Below are positions 1-12,179 of a stretch of 64,000 nucleotides of DNA, in pieces (within the stretch, counting starts at the first letter, position 1; each line of letters starts with the position of its first letter). The notes under the pieces are model-generated. The model was not told the origin of the DNA. It was given only the letters and a program-made list of their open reading frames with translations, and made no database searches. Position numbers and translations under genes: made by a program. The stretch covers positions 877,954-941,953 of the forward strand of contig RDEW01000008.1 in the NCBI GenBank assembly GCA_011109175.1. The letters are read 5' to 3'. This DNA is from Dicyema japonicum. Lineage: Eukaryota; Dicyemida; Rhombozoa; Dicyemidae.

Positions 1-20
1 AAGATGTTATATGGATTTTT

Positions 21-896
21 TTGCATGATTTGAAACTCAGAAGTACTGTTTGCAGTAGAAGTGCCGCAATTTTTCAAGCCGAAATTTCGGAGAAAACACA
101 TTTGGCATTAATCGAAGAATTTCTAAGGCACGAGTATTCTGTTTGCGACACTTCTGAGTTGGATATAAAATTGATATCGAACATGAAAAAAGAAGGTTTA
201 ATGAATCAAATAAGATTGAAGAGTCTTCATTCCGTTATTTATAAGAATTTGTTGGAGGATTATATGAATACATACATTCCTCCCATTGGCTTATAAATGG
301 GAATAACTCCCCAAGGTAGGTAGCCTTATTCTGCCTTATTCAAGGTAGGAATCTGTTCTTTGGAGAACAAAATGCAATGTGCACTTTGTAAAAAATGGAA
401 GAAGACCGTGGATCATTGTGCCACAAGGTTTGAAAAGATGTTGCATGGGGATTATGTAAGAAGACATAACTAAGTCGTGAGGTGTCTACATTTCCACTTT
501 TTCAGAGAGTTTGGTCTCAAAACGAGAAGAAACTGAGGAGAGGTCAAGCAAGATTGTCCCGATTGTACTCACTTGGAATGGTCTAGTGACTTCACATTCG
601 TGGAAGTATGCAAGAGCTTTGAATATACGTGAAAGAACGTATGCGTATGTTAATCGCTGGTAATCAAGAAGACTTTGGAGAGTATTATTGTATCATATCG
701 GAACGAAGTCGACGTTTCGCGGCATTATAAGCTTAATGAATGGATAAAGGATATTTACTCTCGGTCTGATTATGAAGAAATTCAAGAAAAGAGTGTGAGT
801 GAAGAAAATGACTGTGACAATTGGGTTTACTCCCATAGTTGCTCGAAGAGGAAAACGAATTGGATAGAGAACATTTTAATTTTTTTTATTATATAG
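21..896 (+). pseudogene. RLE2-family LINE, 3' coding part (broken)
   Basis: I read this as the end of a non-LTR retrotransposon ORF carrying a restriction-like endonuclease. In order there is a stretch with KSLHSVIY (about 215-245), matching the post-RT linker seen again at 48.9-49.2 kb. Next is a zinc-binding segment CALCKKWKKTVDH with YVRRHN (about 375-475). Last is a tail TLESIIVSYRNEVDV (about 672-720) that resembles the C-terminus of such elements. Stops and frame changes lie between the pieces, so it is dead. A related, better-preserved copy lies at 48.6-49.8 kb on the same strand. RLE LINEs integrate by target-primed reverse transcription; no RT core is visible here, so the copy is probably 5'-truncated or begins outside the window. 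Confidence 0.6.
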
Positions 897-904
897 ATTT
901 TTTT

Positions 905-1615
905 GAGGAAGTTTGCTGCGTGGATTGCGAACGAGTTCCCTATGGCCATTCCAATCTTTTGTCTTATCCATAACCCTTCTCGTTGATTCCCTTTTCTTTC
1001 TGGCAAGCAATCCTCCAAGTTCTCGCAAAAACTCAGCCGTCATTGGACAAACGGCTCCGATGATTCGGTCGCAACAGGAGTAATCCCCGAGGCAAGAATA
1101 TTTCTTGATTTTTAAGTTCTCCGTAGTCGAAGCAGCTGCTCCAGGTGTCTGAACCGATTTGAAAATAATCGTGCTTGAGAACGTGTATACACAAGTTGCG
1201 TCCTAGACCAAAGATCTTCCAGACGTGAAGGGGAAATGAGATCATCCCGTCAGGTCTCTTTCCATCTCCTAGATCAAGACCCACTGGTTCAAGCTGTGCT
1301 GGGAAGGTTGTAGCCTTCAGAGCTCTGACGATCACATCGTTAAGAGCAGCATGACGTGGTCCCCTTCCGGCGCTTCTTCTGCAGGACAGCGGGTGCAATC
1401 CCTTCGCATCGACTGTTTTTTCGTATCGGCATCGGTGCTCCTGGCAAACGTCTAGTCCCAGCCTTTGTCCGATTCCAATCCTCAAGGAATAGTCGTCCTA
1501 AAAGGTCCCGAGGTTTGGGCAAGGTATTGCATCAAACCATGCTCCACTCCCTCTACTTGAAGCTGACACCAAACAAGCCAGACGATGTTAATTTGCTTCT
1601 TTTTTAAGGTCTTCC
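905..1615 (-). pseudogene. RLE1-family LINE, endonuclease-domain 3' end
   Basis: Minus-strand reading gives the C-terminal domain of an RLE1 element: RGSGAWFDAIP, then a Cys/His segment with HPLSCRRSAGRGPRH (about 1330-1410), then LEPVGL and GKRPDG (about 1245-1290). It ends with GNSFAIHAANF near 925. The Cys-x-Cys/His-x-x-x-x-Cys block followed by RPD fits the zinc knuckle plus PD-(D/E)XK-like nuclease at the C-terminus of R2-like LINEs. The 150-residue open stretch at 1033-1485 is the longest intact piece; frameshifts break both ends. It is a paralogue of the copy at 61500-63220 and lacks the Tigger insertion found there, so it serves as an empty site. Confidence 0.7.
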
Positions 1616-1860
1616 AAAATTTTGTAGCAGACAATGTTATCCCAATTACAATGCTTTGTTGTGTCTTCGGGGATTTTGAGTCCGGACCCGTTCCATTTTA
1701 ATTAGAATTAACCTTTTAAGATAAAATAAAACTTTTTGTTATTATTAATTTTTATCAAAATTTAAATCAAGTTAATTCAAACCAGTATGAATCCTCCTAA
1801 CAAACTTATATAATCAATATTTAATTTCGTGTAACCTTGAAGGTACATTGAACACCTGAA

Positions 1861-1935
1861 CACGCCGCATGGCGCCATGTGGTGCTTCGTGGCTAATTGA
1901 TTGAAGTTTCTGTTTTGTTCGTCTGTTCATAATTC
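1861..1935 (+). repeat. SINE2 5' fragment
   Basis: This short stretch starts with the CCGCATGGCGCCATGTGGTG block that also begins the SINE2 copies at 19695 and, reversed, at 33790. It continues with the GGCTAATTGATTGAAGTTTC spacer of those copies. The body of the SINE is missing. Confidence 0.5.
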
Positions 1936-2029
1936 ACTTAATTAGCGTGCGTTCATGTGGTTTGGCCTAGTCCGGTGGCGTCAGATACAAGTAAAAGTGT
2001 ATCCAAAAGGAACCATTTGTCAGCGACCA

Positions 2030-2245
2030 TCCAGAGGAGTTCCGCCTGGACGGCTCTTCCTACACATCCAAACACTTTTCCGGTGGATACTCGTCATGTA
2101 TGGAGAATGCGCAGGGACGCAGTCGGAACACTGAGAAAATATGCGGAGACTGTTGAGAAAGGCTGGGATCACCTGAAATTTTGTTTATTTCGGATATGAC
2201 GGTGGTTTTGGTTCAATAAATTAAATTAAGGTAAATAAGGATTGA
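2030..2245 (+). repeat. Retroposon 3' tail, family T
   Basis: A short coding-like tail ends in GWDHLKFC, followed by a spacer with GACGGTGGTTTTGG and an AT-rich (TAA-like) end. The same arrangement (Arg-rich tail, Gly-Ser/Trp-Asp-His end, spacer ending in TAA repeats) recurs at 4745, 7020 (-), 34030 and 47000, so it looks like the 3' end of one retroposon family. The family was not identified. Confidence 0.4.
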
Positions 2246-2835
2246 AATTTATTTGAAAAAGTTTTTAAGGTAATTTGGGGAGATTTTATAGTGGGGGCTG
2301 TTTGGGTGGATGCCCTAAAGTGTTGTCGTTAGATTATTTGGTCAGAATTGATCGACAACTCACTAGTTCTCTTCAGGACAGACGGATCTTGTACATGTTC
2401 CTTCAATTTTGGTGCCCCAGGCATTGGTGTATCTAATACCTATCAAGAGACATCGGATACAGGAACTTTCTATATGACTTGAATCTTGGAAGTAGTTTGC
2501 CAAAGACTCTTTGCCTTGAGGTTAAATAAGAGATTTAGTTGCTTATTAATTCTGTTCTGATAATAATTGAGGGTCAACTGATATTAAATTAGCATAATTA
2601 GTCCCTTATAAGAAGAGGTACAAGGTAACGCTACATTTCATTCTCTTCATCCTCAGATCTACTGACCAACTGCTATGAGAGGTGGTTAAATGTGAATACG
2701 AATTCCTCGTCGGAAGCTTTTGACTCTGCCGTTGTTAGATAAGAATGCTACCGATCTTTTAAAGGGAAGTAAGGCTAGGATCAGTAGCTGGGCTCTTAAA
2801 GGCTGTCGGTTTCTTACTTGTTAGTATTCTGACTG
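2246..2835. other. No gene recognised
   Basis: AT-rich sequence with no convincing ORF, structural RNA or repeat seen by eye. Confidence 0.5.
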
Positions 2836-2839
2836 AGGG

Positions 2840-2985
2840 TACCACGGATCTACGATGATTCGGGTTTGACGAGTGACTCCGTCATCAGTGAATACTTCAC
2901 TGCGGATCGTCTACAAGGACTCACGTAACTCTGTCCTGCCTGTGCGGAGCTATAAGTATTACTGTTCTCACGAAAAGTGCTGTCC
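2840..2985 (+). repeat. SINE1 fragment (body and tail)
   Basis: It carries the SINE1 body block GTTTGACGAGTGACTCCGTC and ATCAGTG, then a deleted middle, then the tail block TGTCCTGCCTGTGCGGAGCT. The tRNA-like head is missing. Compare the full copies at 37904 and 46088. Confidence 0.7.
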
Positions 2986-3845
2986 CCAATCTCGGAAGTC
3001 AAATATTCTGGAGAAGTCCTTTTTCCAGGTTTTGTGTTAAACCTTATCATAAGGACAGTGGTTTGTGCCACATCTCCCAGTGTATATCATCGTATGCATT
3101 GGAAGAAGTCATCAATTTCCAAGAGCATCGGTTCGACTTGAGGTCCTAAATTTTAAAAAATATATCAGTACATTTGATGTCCACATCTCATCAAAGTTGA
3201 CAAACTTCTCATATTCCTTCTTAATGGATTCAAGAGACCTAAGACACACGAGTCTTTCGAAATTTGGACGTATCGGTTGCACACTGTTGAATCCCTAAAA
3301 AAGGAAATCGTAGTTTACCAATTTTTTGATCCTGGACCTCATAGTCACCCTACAACATTATTGTCAATAGAACATTCGAGAAGTAATAACTCATAACTGC
3401 CTTGTTCCTCCACAGGGCAGACGACACTCATCAAAGTTCCTCCAATTTCGCGTTCGTATGCACCTCTATTTCAAAAAAAGTCAATTAAGAAGAAAAAAAA
3501 AAGTTACATCCATCTGGAAACCTTAGCTAACGAGGCCGCAGAGGATTTCTTCACCTCCGACACACTTCGATTCCATGACGACCAAAGGGCACCCTACCGA
3601 TGGTCCTGGAATGGTTTGAAGCAGCTCGCGACGGGAACACATAGAAAAGAATAACATCGTTATTAGATTCTCTGTTTGCATTGATAAAAACATTCAACCT
3701 TCTACATAAACGACCAAAAGAGCACGTGCAGAAGTATGAGTAATAAATATAGAATCATACAAGGTATTTCTACTATTCATATCCAATCCTTCATTCCATA
3801 CGCAGAGCCTTTCCAAGGACCAGTACACTTTGACAAGAAGAGAAA
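2986..3845. other. No gene recognised
   Basis: Several short open frames exist but none has recognisable motifs. I see no clear repeat family. Confidence 0.45.
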
Positions 3846-3849
3846 GAAC

Positions 3850-4065
3850 TATACTCACAGTCTTTTATGTATGAGATTTCTCTAGTGGAGAAGAGCAGAT
3901 GATTTTTTTGGTAGCTGGGTTTAGAGATCATATGATTCCGTGCTAGAATGGAGATGGAACATATGAAGAGAAACCAAGGGAATCGAACCCAGAGAGAAAA
4001 ATGATATCCTTACCACCAATATGTAACACATATCCAATAGTATATAGCACCAAGGGATTTTGGGA
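3850..4065 (-). repeat. Degraded SINE2-like copy with tRNA-like head
   Basis: On the minus strand there is a B-box-like GGGTTCGATTCCC (about 3988-4000), followed by a block resembling the SINE2 body (ATCATATGATCTCT, then AATCATCTGCTCTTCTCCAC). The match is loose and the 3' end is missing. Confidence 0.4.
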
Positions 4066-4309
4066 GTTACTTAGCGTCAGCTTATAGTGAGGGGTGGACC
4101 CCTCTTAATCGAAAAAGTGACCCATATCGAAGATTAAATGGAAGAATCAGGTTTTAAGCCTTACTCCTTCAAAAGTGGAACTTCTGTAAGTTATTCTTGA
4201 AATAGAATGTCCCAAGTCTTATATTTGGGACGTCATGAGGGATCATCATAGATTTATATAAAACTAGAATTTCTTGAGTTCATTAACATCAATTTCTTCC
4301 TGGTAAATG

Positions 4310-4430
4310 ATTTCTCTTTTTTCCGCTTCTTTTCCTTGTTCGTCATATTAATGACGTCACGTCTTCCGTCTGTCTCAAACAACATCTAGTGAAACAAAAA
4401 AGGATCCTCTGCACTCCACCCAAATTAAAA
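4310..4430 (+). repeat. Degraded SINE2 fragment
   Basis: ATTAATGACGTCACGTC, CGTCTGTCTC and AAAAAAGGATCCTCTGCACT follow the order of SINE2 body blocks (GCGTCATGTGATCC, CACCTGTCT, AAAAAGGATCATTTGCTCT). The copy is old and partial. Confidence 0.4.
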
Positions 4431-4744
4431 TCAGTGAGCAGTGACTTTGGTTTCGAAAATGAGAAGATAATTATTCACTGTGACGGTTTCCGTTTTCACG
4501 GCAAAGACCGACGAATTTGTGAACAAAAGAACCATTCAGGACTGAGACTATCCTTGTTTAAAACCAGAAAATTCAGTTAACCAACGTATTTCGTAAGTGA
4601 GAGGATACAACACGTCAATTATGCAGGAGATTGATTGATTTATTAGAGATCTTCACTATGGGCTGCATGCATTGAGCACGCAATGGAAGTTACCTCTCAT
4701 TTATTTAAAATAAAGTGACGGTTTATTATTAATTTATTTTCAGA

Positions 4745-5010
4745 GTCACGGAGAGGTGGAGTTGTGGGAGACACAGAACCGGACCGACTACTCTGGAGGC
4801 CCTCATCAAACTAAACTCCGGCATGCGCAAGGTGGCCCTGCAAATACAGTCAGCCGCCCAGTACGAGCTTGTGTGGGCACGAGGGAAGAGCACCGGGAAA
4901 GGATGAGGATTTTGGTGGAACGCATCGGATCACGTGATAGTTAGTTTGGTTTTACCGTGGTCTTGGGTGTTAAATAAATAAAATAATTTAAATAAAATAA
5001 ATAAATAATG
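4745..5010 (+). repeat. Retroposon 3' tail, family T
   Basis: The open frame 4756-4944 ends RACVGTREEHRERM...GSRDS and is followed by GTTTTACCGTGGTCTTGGG and a long TAAA-rich tail. The 7020-7300 minus copy has the matching ACVGSREEH, and 34030 has KCVGSRSEHREKM. An A-rich tail right after a short conserved C-terminus is typical of retroposed 3' ends. The parent element was not identified. Confidence 0.5.
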
Positions 5011-5417
5011 GCGGTCTTTTTGATGATTAATAAGTTAGTGGCAAGGATAACTAAAAAGTTTACAAAAAACATTTAACAGAGGCTGATATAAAAGATTCCA
5101 AATTTGAGGCGTGGTTTGAAAGTATGCTTTTATCATGTCTTTCGTTTAAAGTAAAATGGCTTTATCATGGATAGCGAACTATTTGTGGATATTGACTGTC
5201 TTGCCTTGGGGATTTACAGATATCTGTAAAATCTATTTTTATTTTTAGTATGAAAAATGAAATTCTAACATTTTACTTGGATGGTTTGATACAGAATATT
5301 TGCAACATTCTCAACAAAACTGCAATAAATGGTACAAGATTGATAATATCACTAACGGAATGATAAACTTTTTTAATGGTAGGCTAAGAGAAATAAGCTG
5401 ATCTCAGAGCGGAAGCC

Positions 5418-5800
5418 ATGAAACAGCAGAAAGAAGCCATATTAAGTGATTATCGGGGAAAATCGATTCAAGTTTCTGAGTTTTCAACGGATAGCTACGA
5501 AAAACATGTAAAATTTAAAACTGGAGGAGGTGCATGGGTCACTGAGCACAAAAAATGCCATGAATTGAAGTCTCCACCTGAAGGATCTACAGAAGAGCGA
5601 GTTTGGTGATCATTTATTACCAGGGAAGTTCACTAACTTACCGAATTGGAAACGAAGATCAAAGAGATGGAAGGGAAACCGAATTGATATGAAAAGGAAG
5701 GCAGAAGAGGTGATCGTGAGGAACAAGGTGGCCAAATTCACGAGAAAAGTGAAAGTTGGTGGCATTGTGGACCTTCGAAAGAGACAGAGTGTGTAATCCA
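5418..5800 (+). pseudogene. Coding-like remnant, unidentified
   Basis: The open frame 5418-5609 is followed, in a shifted frame, by a Lys/Arg-rich stretch (about 5645-5795) with MKRKAEEVIVRNKVAKF and GIVDLRKRQSV. The composition looks coding and the break looks like a frameshift. It could be a basic linker of a LINE ORF or an unrelated gene piece; I recognise no domain. Confidence 0.3.
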
Positions 5801-5809
5801 TAATCAGAA

Positions 5810-7015
5810 GGCTACGAGGAAATTATGAAGGATTTGGAGAATCTGAATGGTATAGTGGCTGTTCGGGGGAGATTTCGTTTCTTGTGTGTTGCAAAAATTA
5901 GAAGGCGGCAATAAAAGAGTTGGAAGAAGCCACCATGGTAGGGACGAGAGATCCTTTTAGGATGTCGGCAAGACAACGGGCGTCTCCATAACTACGTAGA
6001 TCTTCTAAGGAACTGAAGAAGACAAAGAGCAGAATAGAGTCTTAGGCCAATTCAATAAGTTAGTTTTTTGATAATCTTTAATTTTAAAGAAAAACAACAA
6101 AAGCTACAGACAAAATTTGAGTTAAAGGTCTGCTACTTGAGGCAAAGATGAGCGTGCACGTGACATCCCAGACTAGAGGTTTTCCAGCAGTAAACGGAAA
6201 ATGGTCATTTCATCAGGACGTTTAACATCTTGTCTAGACATCCCAATGTGCTCGAAAACTAGCCGTCCCCCAAATCTTCATCCCAACCCCGAATTCTCTA
6301 ATTTTGAAGACCAGTGAGGTGACCGTGTAAAAGACAATGGGGGCCTTCTATGTGAAGGGCTGTGAGCTTCCTTAGCACTTCCAGTTTATTGGGGATTGAC
6401 CTGATGAAGGGACCTCATGGAGGAGTTCATGCTCTTCGACGCAGTACCCATGTTATTTACCCAAGGATACCAATAATTTCATTTGAGATGCCTTTATATT
6501 CAAGAGACTGCAGTTCCAGTGGGACTTAGTTATGGAATAACAATAAACCCGAGGACAGTCGTTAAAGGTTGAAGGCATTTATTTACAATAAAGTGTTTCT
6601 CCCGTGGACAATGTAGGGAGATCAAGAACGGGTAATCTGTACAGGAGATGCACGAAATATGGAAGGACTGTGATTATTGTATATCCTGAGGTATCCAATG
6701 TTAATAGAATAAGCTTGAAAGCTAATTAATTTTTTGTGGTTGATAGCCGGGTGTGAGCGAACTACACTGCTATGATTTAATAAATCTTCATATAAATATT
6801 GAACGGTACTATGATTTGAATATTTCCTAGTAAATAGCCACATATTGCTAACAGCGTTACCACCCTAATTTCAAAAACTGGATTTCACAATTCTGCATTA
6901 CTGTTTATGGCATTGGTCGGCCCGTGGCTCTTTGAGTTTTTTATGTGGCTCTTTCAATTATCGCAAATGAATCTCCAATAAAAACACTTTCAAAAAAGTG
7001 TTCTTCCAATTTTTA
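5810..7015. other. No gene recognised; weak repeat match
   Basis: Around 6125-6170 a stretch (CTGCTACTTGAGGCAAAGAT) resembles 43955-44000, suggesting a shared, very old repeat. Otherwise I see only degenerate sequence. Confidence 0.35.
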
Positions 7016-7019
7016 TATA

Positions 7020-7300
7020 ATAATAATTTTAACACCAGGTACAACGGTTACACAAACTAACTAATCACGCGATCCCAGTACGCACTAGCAAGGACCTCAT
7101 CTTGGCCTAATGCTCCTCTCTCGACCCCACACAAGCAAGTATCGGTCGAGTGACTGGACCTTCGCAGTCACGACGGCGCGTTCCTTGATTCATTCGTATT
7201 AAGGCTTCAAGTGGCAATGGTGACTGGAACTCTCCAGAAATCCAACGTTCCGTGATCTTGGAGGCTCTTTTCTGACTAGCCTCGATCTTCAAGACATTTG
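7020..7300 (-). repeat. Retroposon 3' tail, family T
   Basis: Minus-strand frame 7107-7292 contains TRPILACVGSREEH, close to the family T copies at 4745 and 34030, followed by an AT-rich end with repeated TTA/TAT near 7020. Confidence 0.5.
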
Positions 7301-8735
7301 TCCGAGAGATGCATGTATATTTTAGACTATATATAATATTTTGATGCTATTTTATATTAAATTTTTATTTAATTGTTACAAATTTTTTTATATTTTAATT
7401 TTAAAAATCTCACTCGCTTAATCATAAATTCTGTTTGTGGTTCTTCAATTATGTCCATAAATAATGTTTCCTTTAACACGAAAAATTCAGCCAGAACAAA
7501 AATTCAACTCTGGAGAGACAATTTGATTCAAAACATGGTTATTTTTTAAGAAAATATCAAATTGGCGATGTAAATACTAGCTGTGGAAGAACTCCAAAAA
7601 TATTAAAATTGAAGGTTCAACATTTAATTATTGGAAGCAGTCTGCCAAGACTACTTATATTAGAAGCTTCATCGTCAGTCATGAGATTGCAAAAATGTGA
7701 AATGCAAACCCTGGTTTATGGGATAGACGGTGATACAGGGATAAACAGAGAATTACCACGTTCGCTACTTTCCCACTATCATAGGATTCCACGTTGATAG
7801 TCCAATGTGATTCCCAATGTGAATTTCGAAAGTTATCATTATTAATTACATAATTATTAATAATTATTAAGAAATATATTTATTAAATTGAGAACCATTT
7901 TAAAATTAAAACGCGGTTTAAAATCATTGTTTTAAGTTAGTTCAGGACTTTTAGTGGATTGTTTAGTTGTTTTAGTCTATAATTTCGAGGCAATTCATCT
8001 GAAAGAGAAATTCGCGATCTTTGTACTTTCTTGGACCGCTAGGACATGACCTTGAAGAATAGGACTTGTCAGCACATTCCCTAACGGTCTTTGCTTACTT
8101 GATGTTAGCGATGCTGGAGTTAATTTAATTCAAGGTTTCATGATTTTTCGTTTTTATTTCATTTTATTTATATTTATTATGTATTTTATTATAATTTTAT
8201 GAATTAATTTATTTTTGTCATTTAATTTTAAAAATTCTTTATCAAGGAGAAAATACCAATGCACCATTCAATATGAACATTGATTTTCTAAGATAATGTC
8301 GAAGAAAAATATTAATGCGTCATTCAATGAAAAAATTCAGGTCATCCCGGCTTCCATCAGCAGTCTTAGCATGCTCAGATTTGAAGGAAGTGCCGTCTAG
8401 GGGAACTCCTCTGAATGGTTGTTGTTGACTATGGTCCTTTTTGGATATAATTTAGGATTATATCTAACGCCACCAGAGATCGTGAACCAAATGATGTACG
8501 CTAACAATTCAATTTCCCTGGAGTCAAAAAGAAAGAGGACGAACAGAAGAAACATTAGAAAAATCTTCAATTCAAATAGTTGCATAGTCTACACTAACGT
8601 TAGTGCCACGTGGTATGTGTAATTTAATATTGAATATAGATTTCTATATGGATTCATTATTATTGCCCCAGGACCACTGGATAAAGAAAAGAATGTTTTT
8701 CTACTAAGTGATCCCAGGATCGTTGATCCACTATT
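7301..8735. other. No gene recognised
   Basis: Very AT-rich. Small frames at 7609-7797 and 8397-8622 have no recognisable domain. Confidence 0.4.
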
Positions 8736-8744
8736 GAATGGAAT

Positions 8745-8976
8745 AATCGTATTATTGAGAAGATTCTTGGTTTGATGCTGTAGTCCCTTTACACGTGGTA
8801 AACAATGTTACAAACAACTTGACTCTAGAAATCTCAAGACGTAGTTGAGCAAACCATAGGGTCAGAGTGTCGAGCATTACTTTATGACAATGTCTGCTTG
8901 AAATCTCTGCCCCAGCAGTGATGATGTCATCTGCATAGGAGGGTATAATAAAATTTTCAATTTTAGATTGTGGCAT
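8745..8976 (-). pseudogene. LINE reverse transcriptase fragment (YADD)
   Basis: The minus frame reads SYADDIITAGAEISS followed by LTLWFAQLRLEIS. Y-A-D-D is the catalytic motif of RT domain 5, and the amphipathic helix with a Trp downstream is typical of LINE RTs. Only about 75 residues remain, ending next to the hAT-like element that starts at 9002. Confidence 0.6.
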
Positions 8977-9605
8977 ATTGTGGTGTATAAAAAGATCAAA
9001 CCAGTGTTCCTCAACCTTTTTTTCGCATTATTCCTATGAACCAATTTCGGCTTGTCAATATTGTATCGCCCCTATTGTCCGGGACCACTGGATTAAGGAG
9101 AAAGAATGTCCCTTCAAAGTGATCTTTGGCCTTGGGACTCTTTTAGTAAGAATTGATTTCTCTTCTTATGCTGAGCGAACAGTTTTCTTGAGACGGAGCA
9201 CTTCAACTTCCTTGTTCGGACCGTGACTCCCGCGTATGGCTAGAAGATGTGGGGCAACTTGAGATATGGGTTCCTCTTATAAAAGAACGAATTTTGTTCC
9301 TCATTACGGCAGGGAAGCTTTTTTCCGTGACCATCTCAATCAAATCCAAGTGGGGAAGGCGCAAAACTTAGTAGACGCATCCAGTCCTGTATTCCGGAGG
9401 GTATCTTATATCATTTTCAATACCTTGGAATAATTGCCACGGATTAATTAGCATGACTTCCTATTTAAATAAAGTTTGACTTCTGTTTAAGAGAGGGTTA
9501 ATAATGGAAACATTACTATTCCTTGTCGGAAGGGCTGTTGAAATGCACGATTTTTTCCGACTTTGCAGAGACTATATGAGTTTTTTAGGATATGATTTAA
9601 ATTCG

Positions 9606-9868
9606 TTATCTGTCCGTTCCTACTATTCCTTCCTATAAGAGTGACGTCATGTGATCCTCATATTTCAGGTGGATCATTTGCTCTCCCCAATCAACTGGAT
9701 GGGTTTCCACAACTGCCAGGAATGTGTTTCTTTTACATTTATGCTGGTTTCGGAGGACTTGTGTGACGTTGAAGGACTCTGTTTCTGTAACAGTGGAAAC
9801 TGGATACACTTAATTAGTTGTTTACTGTTAACTTTTTTCTTGGTGTATCCGGGGTTAATAAAAAAGTA
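9606..9868 (+). repeat. SINE2 copy
   Basis: Body blocks appear in order: AGTGACGTCATGTGATCC, GGATCATTTGCTCTCCCCA, TTTCCACAACTGC, GGACTCTGTTTCTGTAACAG, CTGGATACACTTAATTAG, then the 3' end TTGGTGTATCCGGGGTTAAT and an A-rich tail. Its tail matches copies at 19695 and, reversed, 31682 and 33470. Confidence 0.75.
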
Positions 9869-10397
9869 ACAATTAAGGACATATCGTCAATTCTTCCTAG
9901 CATTGTATCGTTACTAAATGGAATAGTCTCTAGTAATTCGACAGATTCCCTTTGGGGAATATGTTCTATAGACATTTCTACATACGGAAGTACAACACTC
10001 CCGACAATGAAGGCTAAAGTAAAAAAATCTGTTTTGGCGACAATTTCTGCAACTTTATATGAATAAAAAATAAATATTAATAAAATTTTATTATTTTGTC
10101 ATTGTTTTGCATTAGCTTTTTGATTCAATATCTTTTCCTCGTTAGAGGATATTTGCATTGCGCTAGTTCTAATAAACGAGATGGAATAATCGCTTCATTT
10201 GAAAAGTTAACACCAAATCAAGTCAACACCACATTGCACACACAAGGGCTTAAGTTTAAAAAAAATAATAAATAATGGATTTTATATAAAACAAAAAAAT
10301 AAATAATTCTCTTTATTTAATTTTTAACAGTTCCTATCAAAAAGTTGCGTGCCATATTATTTAATTATTTAAAAGCTGGGCTATACTAAAAAAGCCT

Positions 10398-10445
10398 TCT
10401 AGTTGATCTCTGTCAATCGTGAGAGGCACGTTAAAAAATCATTAA
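10398..10445 (+). repeat. RLE1 3' tail fragment
   Basis: CTTCTAGTTGATCTCTGTCA and ATCGTGAGAGGCA match the C-terminal coding end of the RLE1 copies at 15090 and 30395. Confidence 0.5.
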
Positions 10446-11514
10446 ATAAAAAATCGCCATCCCCCTGACAAATAAAATTCGCCCCTCGTCGAGAAACACT
10501 GGATTAAACAATGCACATGAGAGGGGATAACCTTAAAGTATTTCATTGGGAAGGAGATGAGTCTTTGATTTCATTTAGTCTCAATCACTTTGGCTCGTCT
10601 CCCGCTCAGAAAGTTGATCTACAAAAGTTTAATATTTGAGTGGAAAATATTCATGTGTTGAAAAAAAGTCTTCATTTGTACCAAGTCGAATGCTTTGTTA
10701 CCTCGACTGAGATACAGTAAGAGAAACAGTAAATCCTTTCGAATGCGTCATCAGATCCATCAAAATACACTTTTATCTACCAAAATTGTCGAATCCGCCA
10801 CATTTTTCTGTAAAAATTAATAATAAAGTAAACCCTCATTAATCCGAAAACTTCAATAATCTGAATTTTTTGATGAGTTAGTAAAATTTTACAAAATTTC
10901 CTTACAAACAGGCTTCAATTAACCAAACTTCATAATCCGCAATCCGAAAGACATTTATTAAAAATTTCGGATTAATTTATTTTGTTATTTTGACATTCAA
11001 ATGAATTTACATTTAAATTTAAATCTATCAGTATCTCATGGTTAGAAAAAAGTAATATTTGTGAAATAAAAATACATCAAATATGACTCTTAGAGAATTA
11101 TCCCATGTCTGTGAAATAAAAACGAACCCTTATTTGGGAATTTCTACACATTCAGATATTCTAAAAAACCGTGATTGTTGGAAAACTGTGAAACTACAAT
11201 TAGCAGACAGCTAAGTAGTAAACATCATCAAGTTGATAATTCACTTGTTGAATGGATGAAATTAATGGTTTCATTACTGAAGATATCATCATTGCATAAA
11301 CTAAAGTATTTGGTGAAAAGCTTGGAATTAATGATTTTGAAGTTAGTAAAGGCTACACAGATTTAAAGGAAGATTTAATCTTAAACTAACAGCTTAACAC
11401 AAGATGAAATTATTTTGAATAAACAAATATGATTAGTTAAAAGAAGTGATCCTGACGTATTAGTAAAAATGGATGAAACTAGACTCTTTTTTCAATCTTG
11501 CCCTACGAATCGTT

Positions 11515-11620
11515 ATACGAACAGGAGATCCTCGTGAGCGCTACTGGTTATTTGAGCGAATATCGCTCGCTATCCTGAGAGGGAATAGCCACGCAGTCAG
11601 GGAATCCGTTATTTAACCGT
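11515..11620 (+). repeat. RLE1 3' tail inside the Tigger relic
   Basis: CGAATATCGCTCGCTATCCT and GAGAGGGAATAGCCACGCAG are nearly identical to 24748-24790, the end of the RLE1 copy split by the MULE. Confidence 0.7.
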
Positions 11621-12179
11621 TTACTCTTTTTTCTTTATAAAAGTTTATTATATTACCTTTTTAAAACAATTTCATCTAAAAATAAAAATTACATAAAGCA
11701 ATCAAAAGTGAGGATTACTATAGCTCTTTGTGCTAATGAGACTGGAACAATGAAAATAAATCCTTTTTATTGGCCATAATAAAAGACCAAGATTTTAAAA
11801 AGATTTTGACTTTGAAAATTATTGTACTATGTAAGTAAAAGGGTTTGAATGACAACAAAATTTTTTAATGTTTTCATCAGTCATCATAGTGATAAATTAA
11901 AATGTTACAGAAAAAGTTCTTTTTACTGATTAATAAAACTCCACGTTTTAACGAATTTTTTCGGAAATTGAAATTTTATTCCTTCCGAAAACACAACTGC
12001 ACATCTTCAACCATGGATGCAGGCATAATCAAAAACTTTAAGCATTATTATAGAAAAAGGCTTATTTTGTAATATGTCGACGAGGAAATTATTGATGCTA
12101 AAATGGAGAGATTATTATTATATATGAAAACATAAATATTAACTTTAAAATATTTATTCATTATAAAATGAATAAAAAT

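Larger units (their letters stand above)
9002..10501. mobile_element. Non-autonomous hAT-like element (1.5 kb)
   Basis: The left end starts CAGTGTTCCTCAACC and the right end, read in reverse, starts CAGTGTTTCTCGACG. Both match the CAGTG-plus-pyrimidine start of hAT inverted repeats. The flanks are GATCAAAC (8994-9001) and GATTAAAC (10502-10509), an 8-bp duplication with one mismatch, as expected for hAT. No hAT transposase motif is visible inside. It holds a SINE2 copy (9606-9868) and an RLE1 tail (about 10398-10445), both apparently nested. The terminal repeats are short and imperfect, so this is less secure than the element at 16869. Confidence 0.55.

Noticed and set aside
1356-1607. Plus-strand ORF
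   Set aside because: Antisense shadow of the RLE1 nuclease domain at 905-1615.
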